Of a DNA stretch of 49,673 nucleotides, positions 13,176 through 21,920 are shown piece after piece. Location of the stretch: positions 1 to 49,673 of the forward strand of contig JAAGZO010001174.1 in assembly GCA_024206195.1 (NCBI GenBank), in the 5' to 3' direction. A program made the position numbers and the translations under genes. Position 1 is the first letter of the stretch. Each line of letters starts with the position of its first letter. The DNA is from a bacterium. Lineage in GTDB: Archaea > Nanoarchaeota > Nanoarchaeia > Woesearchaeales > UBA10216. The notes under the pieces were generated by a model. It saw nothing but the letters and a program-made list of their open reading frames with translations. It was not told the DNA's origin and did not search any database.

Positions 13176-13909
13176 TTTATCTCCTTTTTCATCTTTGACT
13201 GGACCTGGTCCTTAGTCAGATTATCAACAGATATCTTGCAAACATTTATACGATATCTCTTTATTAAAGATGTAAGGGTCAATTCATATGATTTCTGCAA
13301 TTCATCCAGAAATTTTTTATTTTCATGCTTTTGTAGAGGTTTTCCACGGGTCTGCGTCCTTTTCACTGCAGCTTTTGGGTTGAGTTTAAGAAAAAACACC
13401 TTATCCGGGACAGAAAGTTTTACTAATCTCCGTGTAACAAACAACTCTGGAAGGTTCTTTACAACACCTAAGTTTTCTTTTGCTGATATTGGCTTACCGC
13501 ATAAATAGTCAGCTGCATGACCAACCCCTTTTCTCAGAACATAATTTTTATGGTAGAATCGCCCCCATGCCAGTGTGTTGATTAAGGATGATCCATCCTC
13601 AACAAGGATGTCTGCATTAAAGCGCTTATCAAGAGCAGTCATTATTTTCTTCCTTAAAATAAAATCTAATAGCTTTGATAATTTATAAACCGACTTATTT
13701 TTCTTATTCTTTGCAAAACTAGAGACCTTCCGCTTTAATCTGACCTGCCATAGATTGTCAATTTCAGATATTTTACTTTTTTCTCCAAAGTAAGCGCTGT
13801 CTCCAACATAACCTGTTTTTCTGGTTTTTGAAAGATTTTCAAATAACCTGAATGATGCTGTGCTTTTTCCGCTACCGTCTATACCAACGACACATATATA
13901 TTCACTCAT
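13163..13909 (-). CDS. Thymidylate kinase-like P-loop kinase
   Basis: The 248-residue product opens with the Walker A motif VVGIDGSGKST (about residues 7-17), as in thymidylate and other deoxynucleoside monophosphate kinases. It has a late VFFLKLNPKAAVKR segment and LID-like Arg residues (RTQTRGKP). The DR(Y/F) motif of true thymidylate kinases is replaced by VEDGSSLINTLAWG, and the protein is longer than the usual 200-215 residues, so the substrate may differ. A minus-strand TATA (CTTAAATAC complement near 13939-13947) lies about 34 nt upstream. Confidence 0.7.
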   Translation of the reverse strand: MSEYICVVGIDGSGKSTASFRLFENLSKTRKTGYVGDSAYFGEKSKISEIDNLWQVRLKRKVSSFAKNKKNKSVYKLSKLLDFILRKKIMTALDKRFNADILVEDGSSLINTLAWGRFYHKNYVLRKGVGHAADYLCGKPISAKENLGVVKNLPELFVTRRLVKLSVPDKVFFLKLNPKAAVKRTQTRGKPLQKHENKKFLDELQKSYELTLTSLIKRYRINVCKISVDNLTKDQVQSKMKKEIKWKS

Positions 13910-13971
13910 CTTGTTATATGTGAATCTGTATTCTGTGGCTTAAATACTTTTCCAAGAAAACAATCAAAAAA

Positions 13972-13981
13972 TTTTTAAATA
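13972..13981 (+). promoter_or_regulatory. TATA box of the transketolase operon
   Basis: TTTTTAAATA lies about 38 nt before the chosen ATG at 14015 and predicts a leader of roughly 12 nt. Confidence 0.5.
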
Positions 13982-14014
13982 ACCGCCTTCTCTGGATTTT
14001 ATAGGGTAATAGTG

Positions 14015-14824
14015 ATGGATGTAGAAGAACTAAAAAAAGAGTCCCAAAAGATACGAAGAATCGTACTAAAAATGCTGGCTGAAGCTGGCTCAGGTCATCC
14101 AGGCGGTTCGCTATCCTGCACAGACATTGTAACTGTTCTTTATTTCTCTCAGATGAAGCATAATCCTAAGGATCCAAACTGGGTCGATAGAGATAGGTTT
14201 GTTCTAAGCAAAGGTCATTCTGTTCCTGCTGTATACGCAGCTTTGGCAGAATGTGGTTATTTTGATGAAGATGACTTGATGAAGCTAAGAAAACCAGGAT
14301 GTCATCTGCAGGGTCATCCAACAACTAAAACACCAGGAATAGAAATATGCACTGGTTCTTTAGGGCAGGGACTTTCTGTTGCAAATGGAATGGCTATTGC
14401 AGGAAAACTTGACAACAAGGACTATCATGTTTATTGCATTATTGGAGATGGAGAGAGCCAGGAAGGGCAGATATGGGAAGCTGCGATGACAGCTCCACAC
14501 AGAAAACTTGACAATGTTATTGCATTCCTTGACCACAACAATTTGCAGATTGATGGAACCAATGATGAAGTTAAAAGAGTTATGCCGCTCAAGGAAAAAT
14601 GGGAAGCCTTTGGCTGGCATGTTATTTGTATCGATGGTCATGATCATGAGCAGATTGTAAAGGCAATTGAAGAAGCAAAGACTATCAAGGAAAAACCAAA
14701 GATGATAATTGCTGAAACAATCAAAGGAAAAGGTGTTTCATTCATGGAAAACCAGGCAGGCTGGCATGGAAGAGCGCCAAACAAAGAAGAGCTTGAAACT
14801 GCACTTAAGGAGCTGGGAGAATGA
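14015..14824 (+). CDS. Transketolase, N-terminal subunit
   Basis: The 269-residue product is the thiamine diphosphate-binding half of transketolase, which moves two-carbon units between sugar phosphates. Hallmarks are SGHPGGSLSCTDI, SKGHSVPAVYAAL, TGSLGQGLSVANGMA, and the ThDP/Mg2+ motif GDGESQEGQIWEA near residue 148. The ATG at 14015 is preferred over the GTG at 14012. Many archaea encode transketolase as two proteins, as here. Its stop overlaps the C-terminal subunit gene by 4 nt. Confidence 0.95.
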   Translation: MDVEELKKESQKIRRIVLKMLAEAGSGHPGGSLSCTDIVTVLYFSQMKHNPKDPNWVDRDRFVLSKGHSVPAVYAALAECGYFDEDDLMKLRKPGCHLQGHPTTKTPGIEICTGSLGQGLSVANGMAIAGKLDNKDYHVYCIIGDGESQEGQIWEAAMTAPHRKLDNVIAFLDHNNLQIDGTNDEVKRVMPLKEKWEAFGWHVICIDGHDHEQIVKAIEEAKTIKEKPKMIIAETIKGKGVSFMENQAGWHGRAPNKEELETALKELGE

Positions 14825-15744
14825 GCGAAGCAACAAGAGATGGATATGGAAGAGGACTTGTGAAGCTTGGAGAGATGAATAAGGATGTTGTCGCTCTGGA
14901 TGCAGACCTTGCAGAATCAACAAAATCAGGCAAGTTTGCAGATAAATTCCCTGAACGATTCTTTGAGATGGGTGTTAGTGAAGCTGATATGATTGGAACA
15001 GCAGCTGGTTTGGCATGCTGTAATAAAATAGCATTTGCATCAACATTCGCAATGTTTGCAACTGGACGTGTATTTGATCAGATTTATGATTCTGTTGCTT
15101 ATCCTAATCTTGATGTTAAGATAGTTGGAAGCCACGGCGGCTTAGCAACTGGTGAAGATGGTGTAAGCCATCAGGCAATAACAGATATTGCATTGATGAG
15201 ATCAATACCAAACATGAAGGTTATTGTTCCTGCTGACTCAATTGAAGCAGAAAAAGCAACAATTGCTTTAGCAGATATCGAAGGTCCTGTTTACATGAGA
15301 ACAGGAAGAGCGAAAACAGACGCAATCTTCGACGAGAACTATGAATTTAAGTTTGGAAAGGGCGTTGTTTTGAAAGAAGGCAAGGATGTTGCAATACTCG
15401 CAACAGGAAGCCTTGTTATTGAAGCAAAAAAAGCAGCAGAGCTCCTTGAAAAGGAGAACATAAATGCATATGTTGTTAATATTCACACAATCAAGCCAAT
15501 TGACAAGGATTTGATAATTAAATTGGCAAAAGAAACAAAAGGAATCGTGACTGTTGAAGATCACAATATTATTGGCGGCCTTGGTGGAGCTGTTTCAGAG
15601 GTTCTCTCGCAAAACAGCCCTGCAAAAGTGGAAATGATTGGTGTGAAAGACTGTTTCGCAGAGTCCGGCTGCCAGTGTGACCTCTACAATAAGTACGGCC
15701 TGACAGCAGAAGAGATTGTGAATGCTGCAAAAAGACTTCTCTAA
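14821..15744 (+). CDS. Transketolase, C-terminal subunit
   Basis: The 307-residue product supplies the pyrimidine-binding and C-terminal domains of transketolase. Visible segments are DADLAESTKSGKFA, MGVSEADMIGTAAGLA (Glu that activates ThDP), GSHGGLATGEDGVSHQAITDIAL, and VTVEDHNIIGGLGGAVSEVL. Together with the preceding gene it makes the full enzyme; the ATGA overlap keeps the two subunits in balance. Confidence 0.95.
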   Translation: MSEATRDGYGRGLVKLGEMNKDVVALDADLAESTKSGKFADKFPERFFEMGVSEADMIGTAAGLACCNKIAFASTFAMFATGRVFDQIYDSVAYPNLDVKIVGSHGGLATGEDGVSHQAITDIALMRSIPNMKVIVPADSIEAEKATIALADIEGPVYMRTGRAKTDAIFDENYEFKFGKGVVLKEGKDVAILATGSLVIEAKKAAELLEKENINAYVVNIHTIKPIDKDLIIKLAKETKGIVTVEDHNIIGGLGGAVSEVLSQNSPAKVEMIGVKDCFAESGCQCDLYNKYGLTAEEIVNAAKRLL

Positions 15745-15786
15745 AAACAAAAAGGTTTTTATACGTATATTCTCAAGGAAATATCA

Positions 15787-16869
15787 ATGACAAAAATCAT
15801 AGACCCCTGGGGCTCTAGTCTGCCTGAAGACTATGTAAAAATCATAAAAGACTTTGGTCTTGAACCTTTTACAGACATATTTCCAGACCCGAACAGACTT
15901 ATGCGAAGAGGAGTTGTTTTTGCAGGTCGGGATATGCTTCAGATAGCTGATGCAATCAAGAAAAAAAAGAAGTTTTATGTTCTTTCAGGCATTATGCCAT
16001 CTTCAGAAAGAATTCATCTTGGTAACAAGATGGTTGTTGAGAATATTAAATATTTCCAGGACCATGGTGCAGAGGCGTATATTCTTGTTGCTGACCTTGA
16101 GGCAACTGCTGCAAGAGGCGTAACGCTTGAAGACGCGAAAAAAAGAGCAATGGATTTCCAGATTCCTGCTTATGTCGCCCTTGGTCTTGACCCAAAGAAA
16201 ACAAAATTCTATTTTCAATCAGAAAACAAGAAAGTTGTGCACTTGGCTTATGAATTCTCAAAAAAAATCACACTCAATGAATTCAAGGCAATATATGGTG
16301 ATGCAAACCCTGGAAAAATAATGAGCGCACTGACACAAGCAGGTGATATACTCTATCCTCAGCTTAAGGAGAAAATGCCAGGCATAATTCCCGTCGGTGT
16401 TGACCAAGATCCTCATATAAGGTTAACAAGAGATATTGCAAAAAGAACAAAATCAAAATACAATTTTTTCCCACCATCAGGATTGTATCATAAATACACA
16501 CCCTCGCTTTCTGGCAGTGTAAAAATGTCAAAATCAGATCCTACTTCATTTATTGAATTGCCAGAAGATCCAAAAACAGCGTGTAAAAAAATCAAGCGTG
16601 CTTTGACTGGCGGTCGTGACAATGTTGATGAACAAAGGAAAAAAGGTGGCGTTCCTGAGAAATGTATTGTGTTTGAACTGTATAAACAGCACTTTATTGA
16701 AGATGATAAGGAACTAAATAAGATTTTTGATGATTGTAAGGCAGGAAAAATTCTTTGTGGTGAATGCAAGCAGCTTGCATGTGAAAAACTTACCAAGTTT
16801 ATGGATGAGTTCAACAAAAAACTTGAAAAAGCAAAGAAAAATGTTGATAAATTGGTAATAAAAGACTAG
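15787..16869 (+). CDS. trpS: Tryptophanyl-tRNA synthetase
   Basis: The 360-residue class I enzyme is of archaeal/eukaryotic type. It has FTGRDM-like VFAGRDM near residue 45, the HIGH counterpart PSSERIHLGN (HLGN) near 75, GVDQDPHIRLTRDIA, and KMSKS in GSVKMSKSDPTSF near 245. A TATA-like TTTTTATA (about 15752-15759) lies 30 nt upstream, giving a very short leader. It is followed by a separate promoter for a 32-codon gene. Confidence 0.96.
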   Translation: MTKIIDPWGSSLPEDYVKIIKDFGLEPFTDIFPDPNRLMRRGVVFAGRDMLQIADAIKKKKKFYVLSGIMPSSERIHLGNKMVVENIKYFQDHGAEAYILVADLEATAARGVTLEDAKKRAMDFQIPAYVALGLDPKKTKFYFQSENKKVVHLAYEFSKKITLNEFKAIYGDANPGKIMSALTQAGDILYPQLKEKMPGIIPVGVDQDPHIRLTRDIAKRTKSKYNFFPPSGLYHKYTPSLSGSVKMSKSDPTSFIELPEDPKTACKKIKRALTGGRDNVDEQRKKGGVPEKCIVFELYKQHFIEDDKELNKIFDDCKAGKILCGECKQLACEKLTKFMDEFNKKLEKAKKNVDKLVIKD

Positions 16870-16886
16870 CCTATAGGCACGAAAAG

Positions 16887-16894
16887 TTTTTATA
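16887..16894 (+). promoter_or_regulatory. TATA box before a small Pro/Glu-rich peptide gene
   Basis: The sequence TTTTTATA is centred about 27 nt before the ATG at 16918. Its position fits a leaderless transcript of the small peptide gene. Confidence 0.5.
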
Positions 16895-16917
16895 CTACTT
16901 ATTCATAGAATTCTATT

Positions 16918-17016
16918 ATGAAATACGAAGAAGAAACACCTGCAGAGGAACCAGCTCCAGAAGAGCCTTCCGAACCTGCACCAGAAGAACCAGCACCAAC
17001 AGAGCCAACAGAATAG
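16918..17016 (+). CDS. 32-residue Pro/Glu/Ala-rich peptide, leaderless
   Basis: This short frame encodes MKYEEETPAEEPAPEEP followed by more PE/PA repeats. More than half the residues are Pro or Glu and the peptide would be strongly acidic and disordered. A TATA box at the correct spacing, a clean ATG and TAG, and a structured element right after the stop favour a real transcript. No homology is recognised. It could be a small acidic partner protein, or a chance frame in a transcribed RNA. Confidence 0.4.
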   Translation: MKYEEETPAEEPAPEEPSEPAPEEPAPTEPTE

Positions 17017-17020
17017 ACGG

Positions 17021-17074
17021 GTTACAGCTTTAACCTTGCGGCTTTAGTAGCTGGATGACCAAGGTTCTGCTAAC
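17021..17074 (+). other. Compact inverted-repeat structure after the small peptide gene
   Basis: GTTA/TAAC with CAG/CTG at the base (one bulge), then AACCTTG (17032-17038) paired with CAAGGTT (17060-17066), then a small inner helix GCT/AGC. It lies between the peptide stop and the topA promoter. It may be a terminator or a small structured RNA. The geometry does not fit an H/ACA guide. Confidence 0.4.
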
Positions 17075-17099
17075 GACAGTTCTATTCTTTAAAACCAAA

Positions 17100-17109
17100 G
17101 GTTTTTAAA
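17100..17109 (+). promoter_or_regulatory. TATA box of topA
   Basis: GTTTTTAAAT is centred about 27 nt before the topA ATG at 17132, giving a leaderless transcript. The preceding AAAACCAAAGGTTTT forms an inverted repeat that overlaps the box. Confidence 0.55.
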
Positions 17110-17131
17110 TGACTCCCGGATTCTTGCGAAT

Positions 17132-19330
17132 ATGGTAGAGTTAATTATAACAGAAAAGCCTAAGGCTGCTCAGAAAATAGCTGCTGCACTAGCAGAAGGC
17201 AAACCAATCAAAGAGACGAATAAAGGTGTCTCTTTCTATAAGATAACTAGAGGTAAGAAGGATATCTTAGTTGGTTGTGCAGTTGGGCATCTTTATGGAC
17301 TTGTTGAAAAAGAGAAAAAAGGGTGGAAATACCCAGTCTTTGATGTAGAGTGGAAACCAATCCACGAAACAAATAAGTCCGCTGCTTTCTCAAAGAAATA
17401 TCTTACAGCACTTAAGAAACTAAGCAAAGAAGCAGACGAATTCACATTAGCTACAGACTATGATATTGAAGGAGAGACAATAGGTCTCAATATTCTAAGA
17501 TACGCATGCAAACAAAAGGATGCAAAACGTATGAAGTTCTCTACTCTTACAAAACCAGATGTAATCAAAGCATATGAAGATGTTTCTCCTACCTTAGATT
17601 GGGGACAGGCTAAAGCAGGCGAGACAAGACACGAGATGGACTGGTATTGGGGAATAAACCTGTCAAGAGCGCTTACTTCTTCAATTAAATCAGCAGGAAT
17701 GTTCAAGATTCTAAGCATCGGTAGAGTGCAAGGACCTGCACTAAAGATTATTGTTGACAAAGAAAAGGATATAAAAGCATTCAAGCCAGATCCGTTCTGG
17801 CAAATAGAGCTAAACGGTAAAACAAAAGAAGGAACTATTGATGCATGGCATGAAAAAGACAAATTCTGGGAAAAGAAAGAAGCAGATGCTGTACTAAAGA
17901 AAGTAAAAGGTAAGGATGGTGTTGCTAGTGATGTTAAACTAGGAGAAATCAAGCAGAGCCCTCCTGTACCATTTGATCTTACAACACTACAAACAGAAGC
18001 ATATAGAAGCTTAAGAGTTGCGCCAAAAAGAACACTTGAGATTGCGCAAGAACTCTATACCTCTGGTTTTATTTCTTATCCAAGAACATCTTCACAACAG
18101 TTACCGCCAGCAATTGGCTACAAAAAGATTCTTGAACAGCTTTCAAAGCAGAAAAACTACAAAGAGCTGTGTGAAAAACTGATGAAAAAGGATCTAAAGC
18201 CAAACAATGGAAAAAAGACTGATCCTGCTCACCCTGCTATTTATCCAACAGGAATATCACCAAAAAATCTTGAGGAAAAATCAGAAAAAGTATATGATCT
18301 TGTTGTTAGAAGGTTCATGGCAACATTTGCAGAGCCTGCACTAAGAGAAACAATGACTGTAAAGATCGATGTTAATAAAGAAATATTTGTTTCAAAGGGC
18401 ATTCGCACAAAGGAAAAAGGGTGGCATGTCTTCTACGGTCCACATGTTAATCTAAAGGAAGAAGAATTTCCAAAGATTACAAAGGGAGAAGATGTTAAGG
18501 TAAAGAAAATAAAGCTGCATGCTAAAGAAACACAACCTCCACCAAGATATACTCCTGCTTCAATAATAAGAGAGCTTGAAAAGAAGAATTTAGGTACAAA
18601 AGCAACAAGAAGCGAGATAATTGACACTCTTTACAAAAGAGGCTATGTCGACGGTAGATCTGTTGAAGCAACAAACTTAGGAATACATATGGTTGAAACA
18701 CTTGAAAAAAACTGCTCAAAGGTGCTTGATGAAGAGCTTACAAGGCACTTTGAAATGGAGATGGAAGAAATACAGGAAAAGAAAAAAGAAGGCAAAGATG
18801 TTTTGAAAGAAGCACGCACTGTTCTCAAAGGAATACTCACAGATTTCAAGAAAAAGGAAAAAGATATTGGTGATGGTTTGTTTGAAGCTACAAAAGAATC
18901 ACATGAAAAAGCAAATACTATAGGGCCTTGTCCGAACTGTAAGGAAGGAACCCTTATGATGAGAAAAGGAAAGTTCGGAAGATTCATTGCATGCAACAAA
19001 TATCCTGACTGCAAAACAACATTCAATATTCCGAATACAGGCCTTGCTAAGCCATCTGAAGATCTCTGCGAAGAATGCAAGCATCCGCTTATTCTTATGA
19101 TTAGAAAGAATAAAAAGCCGCAGAGTGTGTGCATAAACGCTGATTGTCCTTCTAAGACACTAGAAACTGACAAAGAAAACACACCATGTCCAAGATGTGG
19201 CACTGGAAAACTTGTCATAAGAAAGAGTGTATATGGTCATTTTCTTGCATGCGGTGCTTTTCCAAAGTGCATGTATATTGACAGGTCAAAGAAAAAAGAA
19301 GAAGAACCTATTATAAAGAAATCAAAGTAA
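17132..19330 (+). CDS. topA: DNA topoisomerase I (type IA)
   Basis: The 732-residue enzyme relaxes negative supercoils through a covalent 5'-phosphotyrosine. The toprim domain starts at LIITEKPKAAQKIA, with ATDYDIEGETIG holding the metal-binding acidic residues. The catalytic Tyr316 lies in GFISYPRTSS. The C-terminal tail carries three topoisomerase zinc ribbons: CPNC...YPDC (about 600-625), CEECKHP...ADC (about 645-670) and CPRCGTG...FPKC (about 690-715). It ends in a Lys-rich tail and overlaps the convergent HerA-type gene by 9 nt. Confidence 0.95.
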   Translation: MVELIITEKPKAAQKIAAALAEGKPIKETNKGVSFYKITRGKKDILVGCAVGHLYGLVEKEKKGWKYPVFDVEWKPIHETNKSAAFSKKYLTALKKLSKEADEFTLATDYDIEGETIGLNILRYACKQKDAKRMKFSTLTKPDVIKAYEDVSPTLDWGQAKAGETRHEMDWYWGINLSRALTSSIKSAGMFKILSIGRVQGPALKIIVDKEKDIKAFKPDPFWQIELNGKTKEGTIDAWHEKDKFWEKKEADAVLKKVKGKDGVASDVKLGEIKQSPPVPFDLTTLQTEAYRSLRVAPKRTLEIAQELYTSGFISYPRTSSQQLPPAIGYKKILEQLSKQKNYKELCEKLMKKDLKPNNGKKTDPAHPAIYPTGISPKNLEEKSEKVYDLVVRRFMATFAEPALRETMTVKIDVNKEIFVSKGIRTKEKGWHVFYGPHVNLKEEEFPKITKGEDVKVKKIKLHAKETQPPPRYTPASIIRELEKKNLGTKATRSEIIDTLYKRGYVDGRSVEATNLGIHMVETLEKNCSKVLDEELTRHFEMEMEEIQEKKKEGKDVLKEARTVLKGILTDFKKKEKDIGDGLFEATKESHEKANTIGPCPNCKEGTLMMRKGKFGRFIACNKYPDCKTTFNIPNTGLAKPSEDLCEECKHPLILMIRKNKKPQSVCINADCPSKTLETDKENTPCPRCGTGKLVIRKSVYGHFLACGAFPKCMYIDRSKKKEEEPIIKKSK

Positions 19331-20641
19331 AACCTTTTTCTCTCTTAGAATCGACGGGCTACCGCCACCGTGCCAGCTTATTCTTGGTCGTATTCTTGCA
19401 GGATATATTCTCTCGTTTGTATCATCAAAGACCAAAGCAGCGCCCTTTACTCTTGGCAGCTCATTGATTGCTTTATCTAAACCTTGCCTCATATAGCTCT
19501 GCATGAGTGTTCCTAAAGCCTCTATGTCTATCTGCGCAGTTATTCTATGCGCAATAACAATGTCTGATTGTGTCATCACGTCTGTATGTATCTGTCCTGG
19601 CTGCTGTGAAGCAAGAACCAGAGATATTCCAGGCTGTCTTCCCTCTCTTAACAGCATCATCAATGCATCTGTTGCAGTTGTTCTTCCCTGCTTTGGCAGA
19701 AACTCATGCGCTTCATCAACCATCATCCATATCAATGGAAGCTGTTTTTTCTCGTTTTGCGCTCTTAGCTCACTAAAATAATTCATTGCCTGGTTTAACT
19801 GCTCCTTTTCTTCTGTTCTTCTCACAACCATTCTCTGTTGGAACAGTTTTTGTGCAACAAGACCAATAACCAGTGCTCTGATGCCCTGGGCTCCTGGCAT
19901 TGATGCATAACAACTAACATCAAGAACTGTTATTTTCCCTCCTGTTGCAAGATCAGCAATCTCTGTTCCTTTTTTATCAAACAAACCCCAGCCATTCGCA
20001 TTCATGAAAAGGTTCTCTGCAGCATCCCTAAGATGTGATTCTGATTTTTCATCTGCTTTTATCTCATCAACAATATCTAAAATAGAATAACCCACTCCTG
20101 ATTCTTTTAATTTCTCTACTGCGCGTCCAATTACAACACCTATTGGTTCGTTTATTGAAACCTCAAAGGTCATGCACCAGTCCTCTGCAGATAACTCCAC
20201 AGGTCTTATTGAAAAAGGAAAATCAGTAGGTATTCCCTGCTCCTGAAATTTCCTGAAGTGGCCGCTTGGAGTGTATATCTGCAGGTTTAGCTTCTTGAAT
20301 CTCAGTTCCCAATCTTTGAGCAGTTTCTCGTCTCTCTTGTTCTCATACTTCATTGTCCAGAATATGCCCATTGTATCCAGAAGAATAACTGAGATGTTCT
20401 GTGAGATTTCCTCAGGCAAACCCATTATAGCTTCTGCCATGGATCCCATTGTATAGCTTTTTCCAGAACCCCTTTTTCCGCAACAGAACACAACGTGACT
20501 TCGAAGAGCATCCATGTATATGTTTGTAGACAACGAGGTGGTTTGACCCATCTTAACATAATGCCTGCCTAGAAGAAAGATTGCTTCGTCTCCAAACTTC
20601 TTTCTATCCTCATCGTCTCGCCCTACAATTATCTCATACAT
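19322..20641 (-). CDS. HerA-type hexameric ATPase (DUF87 family)
   Basis: The 439-residue product has a short N-terminal beta segment, Walker A CCGKRGSGKSYT (GKRGSGKS at 55-62), and Walker B LIWMMVDEAHEFLP near residue 300. It then has the ALMMLLREGRQPGISLVLASQQP sensor region typical of HerA/FtsK-like DNA-translocating ATPases. Canonical HerA acts with NurA in DNA end resection, but no nurA is in this window, so it may be a paralogue with another partner. A minus-strand TATA (complement of TTTATAAA near 20667-20674) is about 28 nt upstream of the ATG. Confidence 0.88.
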   Translation of the reverse strand: MYEIIVGRDDEDRKKFGDEAIFLLGRHYVKMGQTTSLSTNIYMDALRSHVVFCCGKRGSGKSYTMGSMAEAIMGLPEEISQNISVILLDTMGIFWTMKYENKRDEKLLKDWELRFKKLNLQIYTPSGHFRKFQEQGIPTDFPFSIRPVELSAEDWCMTFEVSINEPIGVVIGRAVEKLKESGVGYSILDIVDEIKADEKSESHLRDAAENLFMNANGWGLFDKKGTEIADLATGGKITVLDVSCYASMPGAQGIRALVIGLVAQKLFQQRMVVRRTEEKEQLNQAMNYFSELRAQNEKKQLPLIWMMVDEAHEFLPKQGRTTATDALMMLLREGRQPGISLVLASQQPGQIHTDVMTQSDIVIAHRITAQIDIEALGTLMQSYMRQGLDKAINELPRVKGAALVFDDTNERIYPARIRPRISWHGGGSPSILREKKVLL

Positions 20642-20694
20642 ACTACTAAATCTTGTAAAGATTATTTATAAACCTTTGCTTAAAAGAAGACGCT

Positions 20695-21306
20695 CTAGGA
20701 ATGCTTCTTTCGGAAATAATAAACATAGCCTACAATAAGGATAACAGTAAGAATAGCTGCCACAGAATAAACGATTTTCTTCTTTTGTTCATCTCTTTTT
20801 TCACGAAATTGCTGTTCAGATTTAGATTCAACAGATGCTTTCAGTTCACCGTTCATCAAATGTGAAAACTCACTTGTTGAATCGTTAGCATACCAGTTAA
20901 GCTCAAGATTAAACTTCTTCTTTTTTTCTATAGACCAAGAGGGATCAAGAGGAACTCCTTCTGAACAATCAAGTATTATTTCGCTGTTATCTTCACCGTT
21001 ATTCAAATGTAAACCATTCTTTCCGTCCTGCCAAATAATTCCTGTGTAGTCTGCTTTGCAAAGGACTCCGTTTGTATCACCCGTTCCAGTTGCTGTTATG
21101 TCTAAAATAAGTATTCCCTGACCCATTCCGTTCTCTAACATCAATTCTATTCTATTGGAATCAGCATCTATCCAGTTATCCTTACAATTAAGACCCATCT
21201 GAAGCCAACACTTCTCTGGAATAAACGTAGATGTAACAACCGCAGCGCTGCCTAGACTAAACAAAACTATGAGAATGAAAAGCATAGCAAGTTTTTTGTG
21301 TTTCAT
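20695..21306 (-). CDS. Secreted, C-terminally anchored member of a four-paralog array
   Basis: The 203-residue product starts with a signal peptide (KLAMLFILIVLFSLGSAAVV). Its extracellular domain shares with the three upstream genes the pattern EKCWLQMGLNC, N-x-MGQGI, ATGTGD, a middle Cys and LDC, then LNWYANDST. A C-terminal membrane helix (YSVAAILTVILIVGYVYYF) and basic tail follow. The other three paralogs use an N-terminal two-helix anchor instead. Four shared Cys suggest two disulfides. It is last in the operon, one nucleotide after its neighbour. Function is unknown; a cell-surface role is inferred. Confidence 0.65.
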   Translation of the reverse strand: MKHKKLAMLFILIVLFSLGSAAVVTSTFIPEKCWLQMGLNCKDNWIDADSNRIELMLENGMGQGILILDITATGTGDTNGVLCKADYTGIIWQDGKNGLHLNNGEDNSEIILDCSEGVPLDPSWSIEKKKKFNLELNWYANDSTSEFSHLMNGELKASVESKSEQQFREKRDEQKKKIVYSVAAILTVILIVGYVYYFRKKHS

Positions 21307-21307
21307 C

Positions 21308-21919
21308 TTAAGGTCCTACTTTAGTCAGCAGACCTCCGTTGTTGATGTGTGCATAGAGATGGTTTGAGTCATCCTTGTACCACTCAAGGTCTATGTCGAA
21401 CTTCTTTTTATTTCCTTCAAATTCTGATAAGCTTGCTCCGCTGCAGTCAAGTGTTATATGAGTAGATTCACCATTGCCCATATGCCTGCCGTGTTTTCCT
21501 TCCCATCGCTCATCAGAGAATACCTTTGAACATGTTAATCCTTTTAATTCACCAGTGCCTTTCAAAGTCATTGTGTAAAGCATTATTCCTTGTCCCATTT
21601 GATTTTCAATGTCAAATTGGATATTGTTTTCGTAAATATCCATGGTCCATGACTCACAGAGCATGCCTGCCTGAAAATCACATCTCTCTGGCAATAGATT
21701 TCCTGGGTCAAGAGCTCCATAGTAAGCTAAAGCTCCTATTAAGGTAAGTCCAAGTGGCACTACAAATAAACTAACAATAATCGCTGCAACAGCAGGTCCT
21801 TTTCCTTCGCCTCCACTGTTGCTAATTTTAACTAAAGCAACTATTCCTAGGATAATACCGACTAAAGGAATAAGAAAAGAAAAAACAAGAGCCAACACAG
21901 CTAAATCTTTGGTTTCCAT
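21308..21919 (-). CDS. Two-helix membrane protein with conserved extracellular domain (paralog 3)
   Basis: In this 203-residue product the N-terminus has two hydrophobic helices joined by SNSGGEGKGPAVAA, similar to DUF4190-type membrane domains. The outside domain follows: ERCDFQAGMLC, N-x-MGQGIML, LTC and LDC, then DLEWYKDDS. The domain matches the two upstream paralogs less closely than they match each other. A single nucleotide separates it from each neighbouring gene, so the four are one operon. Confidence 0.62.
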   Translation of the reverse strand: METKDLAVLALVFSFLIPLVGIILGIVALVKISNSGGEGKGPAVAAIIVSLFVVPLGLTLIGALAYYGALDPGNLLPERCDFQAGMLCESWTMDIYENNIQFDIENQMGQGIMLYTMTLKGTGELKGLTCSKVFSDERWEGKHGRHMGNGESTHITLDCSGASLSEFEGNKKKFDIDLEWYKDDSNHLYAHINNGGLLTKVGP

Positions 21920-21920
21920 T

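Noticed and set aside
17021..17078. H/ACA guide RNA (an ACA follows the fold at 17076)
   Set aside because: The distance from the upper helix to the ACA is only about 10 nt, shorter than the usual 14-16, and no kink-turn is clear.
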